DNA from: Cytobacillus oceanisediminis | Lineage (GTDB): Bacteria; Bacillota; Bacilli; Bacillales; Cytobacillaceae | Assembly (NCBI RefSeq): GCF_007830235.1 | Contig: NZ_VLKI01000003.1 | Location: 310,001-374,000 of the forward strand | Direction: 5' to 3' | Length of the DNA: 64,000 nt | Shown here: positions 43,931 to 52,278 of the stretch, in pieces | How the letters are laid out: each line of letters begins with the position of its first letter | How positions within the stretch are numbered: position 1 is the stretch's first letter | Translations under genes and position numbers: made by a program | The notes under the pieces: model-generated | The model's input: only the letters and a program-made list of their open reading frames with translations | Told to the model about the DNA's origin: nothing | Databases searched by the model: none

Positions 43931-44095
43931 ATGTATAAAGGTGCAGTTGCTGGTGCAGGTTACGACCCATGCTATCCTGGACACGGATATCCTGTAGCAG
44001 GTGCTCATTACGGCGGTTATGGTGGATTTGCCTTAATCGTTGTATTGTTCATTTTATTAATTATCATCGGAGCATGCTGCTGCGGCAAATGGTAA
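43931..44095 (+). CDS. YjcZ family small sporulation-type protein
   Basis: A 54-residue frame behind GAGGAG. It has a glycine/tyrosine-rich N-terminus (MYKGAVAGAGYDPCYPGHG), then HYGGYGGFALIVVLFILLII, the hallmark hydrophobic helix of the YjcZ family. Family members are short membrane proteins found in spores or under the forespore or mother-cell program. This copy is unusual in ending GACCCGKW, with three adjacent cysteines plus an earlier cysteine. CATACATTA at 43879-43887 resembles a sigma-K -10, but I see no well-spaced -35. A strong terminator follows. Confidence 0.85.
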   Translation: MYKGAVAGAGYDPCYPGHGYPVAGAHYGGYGGFALIVVLFILLIIIGACCCGKW

Positions 44096-44107
44096 TATAA
44101 TGGATTT

Positions 44108-44142
44108 AAAGAGGGCTGTCCTGAAGGGGCAGCCCTCTTTAT
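44108..44142 (+). terminator. Intrinsic terminator after the yjcZ-type gene
   Basis: AAAGAGGGCTG pairs with CAGCCCTCTTT, an 11-bp stem, then TATTATTTT. Confidence 0.93.
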
Positions 44143-44236
44143 TATTTTGTGCATATGGTGGTAGGAGCATTCGGGATTAAGAGCTTAAAATCGCTGGTAA
44201 CTGGGGAAACTCCGAGCGTAGGTACATCGAATCTGT

Positions 44237-44616
44237 GCGCAAAAACAAGAGCGTCGCGCGTAACGGGAAAACCACCGCGCGCAAAGATAATGAACCCGCG
44301 CACAAAGCCCCAGAGCCCGCGCGCAAACAAGAGAATTCCGCGCAAAAACAAGCGCGTAGCGCGTAACGGGAAAATCACCGCGCGCAAAGATAATGAACCC
44401 GCGCACAAAGCCCCAGAGCCCGCGCGCAAACAAGAGAATTCCGCGCAAAAACAAGCGCGTAGCGCGTAACGGGAAAATCACCGCGCGCAAAGATAATGAA
44501 CCCGCGCACAAAGCCCCAGAGCCCGCGCGCAAACAAGAGAATTCCGCGCAAAAACAAGCGAGTAGCGCATAACGGGGAATCTCAGCGCGCAAAAATCTCG
44601 AACCCGCACGCATAAA
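44237..44616 (+). repeat. 21-bp-phased GCGCAAA array with 103-bp higher-order tandem repeat
   Basis: A GCGCAAA-type core (variants GCGTAAC, GCACAAA, GCATAAC) recurs at 44237, 44258, 44279, 44300 and 44321, each 21 bp apart. A 19-bp unit follows, and the block restarts at 44340, 44443 and 44546. The five-unit block of 103 bp (4 x 21 + 19) is thus repeated about 3.3 times, with near identity between 44283, 44386 and 44489. The region is much more GC-rich than its surroundings. Open frames here on both strands are by-products of a period divisible by three. Confidence 0.92.
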
Positions 44617-44703
44617 CATATTATCTGAATTTAAAGAATCGAATGCAAAAATACTCAAAACCGAACATTAATCCTTTATAATAAAATATAGTTCGTAAAA
44701 CGA

Positions 44704-44732
44704 TTGACCAATTAAGTTGTATTTGATATAGT
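44704..44732 (+). promoter_or_regulatory. Predicted sigma-A promoter of the flavoprotein gene
   Basis: TTGACC (44704-44709), 17 bp, TATAGT (44727-44732). Confidence 0.75.
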
Positions 44733-44782
44733 TACCTGTGGTTAAAGAAATAAACGAAAAATGCGTCTGGGGGAATGGGACG

Positions 44783-46249
44783 ATGAAAACAAATTATGAT
44801 GTAATTGTGGTCGGCGCTGGGCCGGCGGGGATATTTACTTGCTATGAGCTAACGCTGAAAATGCCTGAAGCTAATATCTTATTAATTGATAAAGGCCATG
44901 ACATATATAGAAGAAATTGTCCGATTTTACAGAAGAAAATTGAGAAATGCCCGCCAGCTGTAGGGAGAAAAGAGTTTGCAGGATGCCTGCCAGCATGTTC
45001 TATCACAAATGGTTTTGGCGGAGCAGGTGCTTATTCAGACGGGAAATTCAATATCACAAGTGAATTCGGCGGCTGGATGACCGATTATCTCCCTGATTCC
45101 CAGGTTGTTGAATTGATAAAATATGTTGATGAAATTAATCTGCAGCACGGGGCGACTGAAAGCATTACCGATCCGATGACTGATGAAGTGAGAGATATCG
45201 AGCGCCGCGGCTATGCAGCCGGCCTTAAGCTTCTTCGTGCCCAAGTGAGACATTTAGGCACGGAGCAGAACCTTCAAATATTAAAAAGCATTTATGAATA
45301 TCTTCGCGAAAAAATTGATATGTCCTACAAGACTGAGGTTGAAGATCTAATCACAGAAAAAACAGCAGGTGGTCATCAGATTGTGGGAGTGAAGCTGAAA
45401 GCAGGAAACGAAATTCATGCAGAAAAAGTGGTTGTTGCACCTGGAAGAGACGGTTCTGTCTGGCTTGCGAATCTTCTTAAGTCGCGCCGTTTAAAAATGA
45501 TTAATAACCAGGTGGATATTGGTGTTCGTGTTGAAACATCCAATATTGTGATGGAAGAGATAAATAAGCATCTTTACGAGGGGAAATTCACCTTTAACAC
45601 TTCAGTTGGCACAAGAGTCCGGACTTTCTGCAGCAACCCATCCGGCCACGTAGTAGTAGAGAATCACTCGGGAATTATGCTTGCCAACGGGCACGCCTAT
45701 AAGGATCCAAAGCTGGGAAGCCCGAATACAAACTTTGCGCTGCTTGTTTCCCATACCTTCTCTGAGCCTTTTGATAAGCCGAATGAATACGCACACGAAA
45801 TTTCCAGGCTTGCGAACAGCCTCTCAAATGGCGGTCTCATCGTTCAGAAGTATGGCGATATTTTAAAAGGCAGAAGATCGACAGAGAAAAGGATTAAAGA
45901 AGGCTTCCTGGAGCCGACTTTAAAGGAGGCTGTACCAGGAGATTTAGGTCTGGTGCTTCCATACAATACAATGAAAAGCCTTGTAGAAATGACAGAAGCG
46001 TTAAATCATGTATCACCTGGCCTTGCATCCGAGCATACACTTTTCTACGGTGTTGAAGCTAAATTCTATTCTGCCCGCCCGAAGTTAAACGACCGCTTTG
46101 AAACAGAGATCAGCGGCCTTTATGTCGGCGGAGACGGTGCAGGAATAACAAGAGGGCTTGCACAGGCAGGTGCTTGCGGAGTTTGGATAGCAAGAGATAT
46201 CGTTGAAAAAACAAGGAATGCCCCAAGAAGGGAACCTGTAACTGTGTGA
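44783..46249 (+). CDS. NAD(P)/FAD-dependent oxidoreductase (COG2509-type)
   Basis: A 488-residue flavoprotein. The FAD-binding Rossmann motif VIVVGAGPAGIFTCYEL is at residues 8-24. Conserved family blocks include NGFGGAGAYSDGKFN, RVRTFCSNPSGHVV and a C-terminal GLYVGGDGAGITRGLAQAGA, the second FAD contact. Cysteine-rich NCPILQKKIEKCPPAVGRKEFAGC near residue 53 is typical of this group. The reaction is not established. The start is the ATG at 44783 behind GGGGGAATGGGA; an upstream in-frame start at 44738 falls just behind the -10. Confidence 0.88.
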   Translation: MKTNYDVIVVGAGPAGIFTCYELTLKMPEANILLIDKGHDIYRRNCPILQKKIEKCPPAVGRKEFAGCLPACSITNGFGGAGAYSDGKFNITSEFGGWMTDYLPDSQVVELIKYVDEINLQHGATESITDPMTDEVRDIERRGYAAGLKLLRAQVRHLGTEQNLQILKSIYEYLREKIDMSYKTEVEDLITEKTAGGHQIVGVKLKAGNEIHAEKVVVAPGRDGSVWLANLLKSRRLKMINNQVDIGVRVETSNIVMEEINKHLYEGKFTFNTSVGTRVRTFCSNPSGHVVVENHSGIMLANGHAYKDPKLGSPNTNFALLVSHTFSEPFDKPNEYAHEISRLANSLSNGGLIVQKYGDILKGRRSTEKRIKEGFLEPTLKEAVPGDLGLVLPYNTMKSLVEMTEALNHVSPGLASEHTLFYGVEAKFYSARPKLNDRFETEISGLYVGGDGAGITRGLAQAGACGVWIARDIVEKTRNAPRREPVTV

Positions 46250-46256
46250 GAATAGT

Positions 46257-46286
46257 AAAGGCCCTGCTGCAAAGCAGGCCTTTTTG
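46257..46286 (+). terminator. Intrinsic terminator after the flavoprotein gene
   Basis: AAAGGCC and GGCCTTT, with an inner TGC/GCA pairing, followed by TT. Confidence 0.88.
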
Positions 46287-46332
46287 CTATGGTGTGATAA
46301 CCGTGATTTCTCTATCACCTTATCTTTAATAA

Positions 46333-46619
46333 AGGCTGTTTTCGTAAAGTTTGTTGCTTTTGAAGGCAAACTTAGTTTAACAAACTGAGTTGATTGTAGT
46401 GGAGGGCACTTGATCCTCGGAAATGCATCCGCATTTTCTTCGTGCGGTGTTTATTCAAGGATGATTATTCAATGTCCTGCGGGAAGTGAGGGAAGTGTGA
46501 GACCCCACAGGCGAGGCCGAGGAGGCTCACATCCGCTCCCAGCTGTTCGCTGAGTGCCCGCAACGGAAATCAACGGGAAAAATTGATAAGCAAAAAAACA
46601 ATCTATGAGAAAACAGCCT
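46333..46619 (+). repeat. MITE-like repeat, copy R8 (subfamily B, full length)
   Basis: The left end AGGCTGTTTTCGTAAAGTTT and the reverse-complemented right end AGGCTGTTTTCTCATAGATT form imperfect ~30-bp inverted repeats. At 287 bp it is longer than sibling R3 because it keeps the AATGCATCCGCATTTTC segment that R3 lacks. It carries the subfamily blocks TTGATTGTAGTGGAGGG and CGGAAATCAACGGG. It lies 46 bp behind a terminator. Confidence 0.87.
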
Positions 46620-46665
46620 TGATAAAATAGTGTTATTTATGGGAAAGTTGTATTTAGTTGATATA

Positions 46666-46705
46666 GCACTGTGTTGATTGGAGCGGAAATTAACACGCAA
46701 GTCAA
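46666..46705 (+). repeat. Minimal relic of the MITE-like repeat
   Basis: GTGTTGATTGGAGCGGA, the left inner motif of subfamily A, is fused directly to AATTAACACGCAAGTC, a decayed right inner motif. This looks like a deletion derivative that lost the interior. It lies just upstream of the ribosome site of the S66 peptidase gene. Confidence 0.6.
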
Positions 46706-46721
46706 AAGGAGAGGAAGCATA

Positions 46722-47699
46722 ATGCTTGCAGAGCGATTGAAGCCAGGTGATGAAATCAGGGTGATTGCACCGTCCAGAAGTATGGCAATCATTAAGGGGG
46801 AGCAATTAAGAATTGCACAGGAGAGGTTAAATCAATTTGGTTTCACAGTAACTTTCGGAAAAAATACAGAAGTCCATGATGAGTTTTTCAGTTCTTCCAT
46901 AGTAGAAAGAGTGGAGGACTTTCATGAAGCCTTTACGGATCCGAATGTAAAAGGGATTCTAACAGTAATCGGCGGCTATAACGCTAACCAGCTTTTAAAA
47001 TACATAGATTTTGAAATTATAAAAAATAACCCAAAAATATTTTGTGGATTCAGCGATATTACTGCATTGCAGGGGGCGATTTATAGAAAAACAGGATTAA
47101 TTACGTACTCCGGTCCCCATTTTTCAAGCTTCGGTGTTAAGAATGGGTTCGAATACACCCTTGAATCCTTTATTAATGCAGTCACGAATGACGCGCCATA
47201 TGAAATTGTTCCTTCATCCCATTGGAGTGATGACCCGTGGTATTTGGACCAGGAAGACAGGCAATTCATCGAACAAGATGGCTATATGGTCATCCAGGAA
47301 GGGGAGGCAGAAGGCGTTTTGATCTGCGGGAATCTTTGCACCCTGAACTTGCTGCAGGGAACAGAATTCATGCCGTCACTTAAAGGGTCAATCCTCTTTA
47401 TTGAGGATGATGAGGAATCCCATCCACTCACCTTTGACAGGGATCTCCAATCACTGCTTCATCTCCCTGATGCACAATGTATCCAAGCATTATTGATTGG
47501 CAGATTTCAGAAAAACTCTCAAGTGACCGAAGAAGCACTGCGAAAAATTATCGCTTCTAAGAATGAGCTAAAGAGAGTACCAGTCATTGGAAATGTGAAT
47601 TTTGGCCATGTCCATCCTTTCGCCACCATCCCGATTGGAGCAAAAGCACAAATATCGGCTCAGGGATCGGATACGGAAATATGGATTGATCAAAAATAA
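46722..47699 (+). CDS. S66 family peptidase (LD-carboxypeptidase / MccF-like)
   Basis: A 325-residue S66 serine peptidase. N-terminal LKPGDEIRVIAPSRS, the nucleophile S111 in FCGFSDITALQ, and the C-terminal catalytic histidine in VIGNVNFGHVHPFATIPIG are visible, with LFIEDDEE providing the acidic residue region. The length is in the normal range. Relatives cleave L,D-peptide bonds of muropeptides or inactivate microcin C-type peptide-nucleotides; which applies here is not clear. AAAAGGAGAGG precedes the ATG at 46722. The longer frame starts within the MITE relic. Confidence 0.9.
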   Translation: MLAERLKPGDEIRVIAPSRSMAIIKGEQLRIAQERLNQFGFTVTFGKNTEVHDEFFSSSIVERVEDFHEAFTDPNVKGILTVIGGYNANQLLKYIDFEIIKNNPKIFCGFSDITALQGAIYRKTGLITYSGPHFSSFGVKNGFEYTLESFINAVTNDAPYEIVPSSHWSDDPWYLDQEDRQFIEQDGYMVIQEGEAEGVLICGNLCTLNLLQGTEFMPSLKGSILFIEDDEESHPLTFDRDLQSLLHLPDAQCIQALLIGRFQKNSQVTEEALRKIIASKNELKRVPVIGNVNFGHVHPFATIPIGAKAQISAQGSDTEIWIDQK

Positions 47700-47702
47700 G
47701 TG

Positions 47703-47733
47703 TTGCCCGGGCAGTAATGTCCGGGCTTTTTAA
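47703..47733 (+). terminator. Intrinsic terminator after the S66 peptidase
   Basis: GCCCGG pairs with CCGGGC with a ten-base loop, followed by five T. Confidence 0.85.
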
Positions 47734-47831
47734 TCCTTTTTTTTATGTCAAAAAAAAATACAACCATTTCCTGTAGTATTTTGCTGTAAATCTTTGTATG
47801 ATATTTCTAACTTATCCAAATGAGGTGCAGG

Positions 47832-50800
47832 ATGGAAATCATCAATGAGCTTAAAAGATTGGTAGAAAACAGGGGATTTATAAAAGCACTTAGTGTTTTA
47901 TCTAAAGAATTGGACGAGATAAAAAAATTAAAGCTTTCAGATATTAAAAGGAAATTGGCGGAAATCTCTTCGATTGAAGAATTTCAGATGCTCATTCAAT
48001 TATTTGACCGGGGGATGATGTACCAATACAGCGGGTTCCTTGTTCGATATGCACATCGCAGGTTCAACACGTTTCAAACTGCAGTTTGGTATTGCGAGGA
48101 GTTGAATGACAGCGGAAAAGCATTGGAAGCTGATGAGATCATTTCTGAATATTTGAGTGAACAATCAGGGGAAGAAGATACAGAGCTGGCAGTAAGTGCT
48201 GTTTTTACAAAGATTCATAGCCTTTTGGAGATGAAGAGAACGAAAGAAGCGGAAAAATGGCTTGCTGAAATGGAGTCTAATGCCAAGAAGCCGATATGGG
48301 ATAAATTAGGGTTTTTTTACCAGCAGGCTGGCGATCGGGCTAAAGCAGAGATTTTCTTAAAGAAAGGTCTGAAGGAACAGGAACGCGGCCATGTTTGCTA
48401 TCTTTTTCTTTCCGATTTATATGCAGCAAATGGAGAGTCGGAAGAATCCTTGAGCATAATAATAGAAGGAATCGTGCAGCATCCAGAAGCACCGGCCTTA
48501 CATATGGAACTGATCCGCCGATACAGAGATGCCGGCTTAATGGATAAAATGCTTTCAGTAATGGACCAGCTTGATAGCCTTGTTCCCTCTCACGGATATA
48601 AACAGTATTTTGAACATCTCAGGACTCTTTATTTTTATCAAAAAAATGATCTGAAAAATCTGATGGAATATGTGGCTGAAAAGAAACTGAAGGCAAGTCC
48701 CTTTTCACTAAAGAATGCAATCAATTATGAAGGGGCTGTAAAACAGCTTTCTATCAAGCCTGTTATTCAGAAAAGCAATTATTGTGTCCCTGCCAGCTTT
48801 GAAATGCTCTATTCTTATTACGGGAATAAAGCAAATCAGGATGAAATTGCCGAACATATTTTTGATGTATCAGGCTCCAAGCTTTCTGCCTCTGTTGACT
48901 TTCTTGAAAAGGAAGGCTTCGCTTGCCGGTTTTTTACAGGAAGTGAAAAACGATATAAAGCTTTACTGCAAAAAGGTATACCAATCATACTTAGCGTCGA
49001 CTTTGAGCATTCATCCCATGTCCAGTTAATGACCGGATTTGATGACCGTTTTGGTTTTTACATGGTTCAGGATCCAAATTTTCTTGAAACTATGTACGTT
49101 ACCTATGAAGAATTTTCAAAGCTTCATATAAACACAAGCTTTTTGTCAATTGCAGCAGTTCCTATGGAAAGGGAAGACGAGCTGAACTTCTTAAATATCG
49201 CGGAAGACCAGTATTATAGGGAACTGCACTCCCTATCAGAGAAAGTTGAAGAGGATGAAAAGGAAAACACACCGATTATTGCCGATTTCTTAGCTTCCAA
49301 TATGAACGAACCGTATACGCTTATTTATGCAGTAAAGTATTTCTCTGGCGATACGCATAAGGAATTTGTTATAAATTGTGCAGAAAAACTGCTGGCCAAC
49401 CATCCAGAGTCTGACTTTTTTAAACTTCATGCAGCTCAGGCTTATATTCGCTTACAGGAAATGGATAGGGCAGAGAGGGTATTATCGATGGTTGAAAGAA
49501 AAACCTTTAGCCCTTTATATCAGTTTTTGCTGGGACGGATCCATCTTTATAAAGATAAATACGAATCTGCTATCTATTTATTCAGAAAATCTTTGCAGCT
49601 TGACCCTGATCAATTCTATACATGGAGTTATGTTGCTTTATGCTTCCTTTATAAGTCCGAGCCCGAAAAGGCAAAGGAAATTTCCGATATTGCAATGGCG
49701 TTTCATGAGCATGACCGCTTTATAAGGGTTAACCATGCTTTAATTCTCTCCGATTTGGAAATGGCCATAGAAGCCCGCTTAATTTACGACCAATTGCTGC
49801 GGGAAGATAAAGGTGATGCACATGTATGGTACGAGAGAGCAAAACTCGACCAAATAAAAGGAAAGCTGCGCAAGGCTGAGAGAGGGTTTATCGTTTCGGC
49901 CAGCTTGGAACCGGAAATCCCTTACCCATATTTGGCTCTCGCCGATTTGTATGAATATAACTCGGAAGACAAAACCCGAGCTGAAGAAATCTTGACTAGA
50001 GGCAAGAAGCTTGCCAAAAGCCCTCAGCTTCTTATTCGTTTAGGTGACTTTTACAAGGATCATGAGGAATTTGAAAAAGCAGAGCAAGTTTACGCCTCTT
50101 GCATAAATCACTTTCCGGAAGAGATTTTCGCATATCTTGGTTATGCATTTGTCCTTTCAGAAATAAAGAGACCAGACAGCGCAGCTGAATTTTTAAGAAA
50201 ACATGCTGGGCGTTTTGGAAGGGATAGTGAGTTTTTAATTAATGGAGGGAAGATGTTTGCCGAATGGGCTGCAGAATCAGAAAACATCAGCCTGCTGGAG
50301 GAGGGATTGTCCTTAATAGAAAGAGGTTTTGACTATATTGATCAAAATCTGGATGAGGCCCTGGAGCTCTATGTGAATATCCTGGAAGAAACACCAATTC
50401 TAGAGCGAGGCATATCTTTCCTTAAAGCCAAAGCAGAGGTAGAAAAAGATCAAACTGAGTATCTTTGCTATGCAGGGACTTTATATGAAAGCACTGGCCA
50501 GTATGGAGAGGCAATTCGTATTTACGAAAAGGTCATTAGGATACAGGAAACTGGATTTCCGTATTACAGGCTTGGCGAAACTTATTTTAAACTTGAGCAA
50601 TTCGAACGCGCTCTTGAAGCTCTGAATCAGAGTATAGTACTTAATCCCACTGCAGAAGGAGCATACACCAGGCTTGCACAGATATACGGAATACTAGGAG
50701 ATGAAAAGCAGGAAGCAGCCAATATGCTTAAGCTGCTCGATATTGCTCCTCTTCGAGTTAATGTTGAATATTTAACGAGCCTGATTACCAGTGAAGGTCT

Positions 50801-52040
50801 TAGTGAATTTATAGAAAAAATGCACCGAAAAAAAGGCGAAGTTCTTGAAACATGGAGGCTGGACAGCCTGGCATATGCGTATGGTGCAGCAGGTGACGGT
50901 AAAGAGGAAGAAAGATGCCTGCAGGAAGCTTTGCAGCTAGATCCAGGCTTGTCTGAGGTAAAGCATCATTATTCAAAGTTTTTCATTAAGAAAAAGAAAA
51001 ATAAAGAAGCAAGACGTTTGCTGGAAGAATTAATTCAAGAAAACTGGGAAGACGAAGATTTATATGAGACTTTAATTGTTCTATTTGCAGAGACTAAAAA
51101 ACTTCTTCAGCTTCCTATATTCCTGGCTAAGGTTAGATCAGAAAAGAGTGAAAAAAGCCGGGTGTTTCACATGGCAGCACAAGCCTTGGACCAGTATGCA
51201 AGCGGTATAGATTGGGAGAATGAGCAAAGGCAATCCCTGTTCGGAAGGGTTGTTCAGAAAATGAGAGATAAAACAAGGCAGATTACCTTATATGGGGTAA
51301 TTATTGATCTATATGAATTATCGATCAAACATGATCCTATGAACAAGAGTGCCCCGGTTAGCCTGGCCAGATTCTATGAATCTGTCAATTTAGAGGAGGA
51401 TGCAAAGAAGGTATTAAATACTTCTCTTGATAAAGGATGGGATTTCTTAACAGCCTACCAGCTTGTCCAGCTGCATTTATCTGGCGGCAGCGATCCTCTC
51501 GAGGATGCAGCAGAGGTAAATAAAGCAATAAAGCTGCTGGATGCCTGTCTTGAAGAAAATCCTGGGGATACCCATCTTATGCTTTTAAAGGCGATTGCTT
51601 ATACACAAAGAATGAGATTTACCAAAGCAGAAGAGCTTTTCACTAAAATTCTTATGGAGAATCCCTATGAGAGTGAGGCACATTTTAGATACGGCAATCT
51701 ATTAAACACAAGAAGGAGATATGAAGAAGCGATAGCAGTTATGGAGGAAGGTCTAAAAATCCATCCAAAAGATTCTTCGCTATTTATTGAAATGGGCATC
51801 TCTTATCATAAAATGAAAAACGTTGAAAAATCCCTTCAGCTTATGGATGAAGTGCTTGCTATAGATCCGGACCTATTGATGGCAAGATATAATAAAGCTT
51901 GTTATCTATCAACCTTACACCGACTTATTGAAGCTGAAGCAGAACTGGAATATGTGCTTGCCCATGACGAAGATGGATTTTTTCATGAACTTGCAGAAGA
52001 AGATAATGACCTTATCAATTTGAAAAAAAGCATGATCTAA
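47832..52040 (+). CDS. Giant TPR protein with an embedded C39-like peptidase domain
   Basis: A 1402-residue soluble protein built mostly of tetratricopeptide repeats, seen as recurring patterns such as FQLFKLHAAQAYIRLQEMDRAE-like helices, YESAIYLFRKSLQLDPDQF and YEEAIAVMEEGLKIHP. Between TPR blocks, residues ~305-440 form a papain-like C39 domain. It has C318 in SNYCVPASFEMLYSYYG, H396 in HSSHVQLMTGF and D414 in VQDPN, in the right order and spacing for a catalytic triad. No signal peptide, membrane helix or ABC transporter part is present. The role could be a cytosolic scaffold with peptidase activity; the target is unknown. I start at 47832, behind GAGGTG. Confidence 0.85.
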   Translation: MEIINELKRLVENRGFIKALSVLSKELDEIKKLKLSDIKRKLAEISSIEEFQMLIQLFDRGMMYQYSGFLVRYAHRRFNTFQTAVWYCEELNDSGKALEADEIISEYLSEQSGEEDTELAVSAVFTKIHSLLEMKRTKEAEKWLAEMESNAKKPIWDKLGFFYQQAGDRAKAEIFLKKGLKEQERGHVCYLFLSDLYAANGESEESLSIIIEGIVQHPEAPALHMELIRRYRDAGLMDKMLSVMDQLDSLVPSHGYKQYFEHLRTLYFYQKNDLKNLMEYVAEKKLKASPFSLKNAINYEGAVKQLSIKPVIQKSNYCVPASFEMLYSYYGNKANQDEIAEHIFDVSGSKLSASVDFLEKEGFACRFFTGSEKRYKALLQKGIPIILSVDFEHSSHVQLMTGFDDRFGFYMVQDPNFLETMYVTYEEFSKLHINTSFLSIAAVPMEREDELNFLNIAEDQYYRELHSLSEKVEEDEKENTPIIADFLASNMNEPYTLIYAVKYFSGDTHKEFVINCAEKLLANHPESDFFKLHAAQAYIRLQEMDRAERVLSMVERKTFSPLYQFLLGRIHLYKDKYESAIYLFRKSLQLDPDQFYTWSYVALCFLYKSEPEKAKEISDIAMAFHEHDRFIRVNHALILSDLEMAIEARLIYDQLLREDKGDAHVWYERAKLDQIKGKLRKAERGFIVSASLEPEIPYPYLALADLYEYNSEDKTRAEEILTRGKKLAKSPQLLIRLGDFYKDHEEFEKAEQVYASCINHFPEEIFAYLGYAFVLSEIKRPDSAAEFLRKHAGRFGRDSEFLINGGKMFAEWAAESENISLLEEGLSLIERGFDYIDQNLDEALELYVNILEETPILERGISFLKAKAEVEKDQTEYLCYAGTLYESTGQYGEAIRIYEKVIRIQETGFPYYRLGETYFKLEQFERALEALNQSIVLNPTAEGAYTRLAQIYGILGDEKQEAANMLKLLDIAPLRVNVEYLTSLITSEGLSEFIEKMHRKKGEVLETWRLDSLAYAYGAAGDGKEEERCLQEALQLDPGLSEVKHHYSKFFIKKKKNKEARRLLEELIQENWEDEDLYETLIVLFAETKKLLQLPIFLAKVRSEKSEKSRVFHMAAQALDQYASGIDWENEQRQSLFGRVVQKMRDKTRQITLYGVIIDLYELSIKHDPMNKSAPVSLARFYESVNLEEDAKKVLNTSLDKGWDFLTAYQLVQLHLSGGSDPLEDAAEVNKAIKLLDACLEENPGDTHLMLLKAIAYTQRMRFTKAEELFTKILMENPYESEAHFRYGNLLNTRRRYEEAIAVMEEGLKIHPKDSSLFIEMGISYHKMKNVEKSLQLMDEVLAIDPDLLMARYNKACYLSTLHRLIEAEAELEYVLAHDEDGFFHELAEEDNDLINLKKSMI

Positions 52041-52049
52041 ATATTCTTT

Positions 52050-52078
52050 CAGCCACCATTGTGTGGCTGTTTTTTTTG
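52050..52078 (+). terminator. Intrinsic terminator after the TPR-C39 gene
   Basis: CAGCCAC pairs with GTGGCTG, followed by eight T. Confidence 0.92.
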
Positions 52079-52183
52079 CCTTCTTAAGCATATTTCATTT
52101 TGGGGATATCAGCATTCTTTAAGAAAGATTTAATAAGTCATTTCATACAATTTAATATATTGGCCAAAACACAGGATAAGAGT

Positions 52184-52222
52184 TTTACGCCAGGAAGCTG
52201 TTTGGCTGTTATGCCAGCAGCA
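52184..52222 (+). promoter_or_regulatory. Candidate promoter and operator of the yodT-S-R-Q operon
   Basis: TTTACG (52184-52189), 17 bp, TGTTAT (52207-52212). An imperfect inverted repeat (GCTG..TGGC around 52197-52206 and GCCA.GCAGC from 52213) flanks the -10 and could be an operator. No sigma-54 element is seen here, unlike upstream of kamA. Nothing else is recognised in 52079-52278. Confidence 0.35.
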
Positions 52223-52278
52223 GAACAATGTAAGCCGCAGGCGATTTCGCATTTCTTTAGGTGGAGGGAGTATTCTTA

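Noticed and set aside
44149..44658. Open frames on both strands through the GCGCAAA array, with heptad-like repeats
   Set aside because: The 21-bp period keeps several frames open at once on both strands. There is no convincing ribosome site or start, and composition follows the DNA repeat, so these are not genes.
52261..52278. Upstream start for YodT
   Set aside because: This overlaps the ribosome-binding sequence GGTGGAGGGAG; the ATG at 52279 is the natural start.
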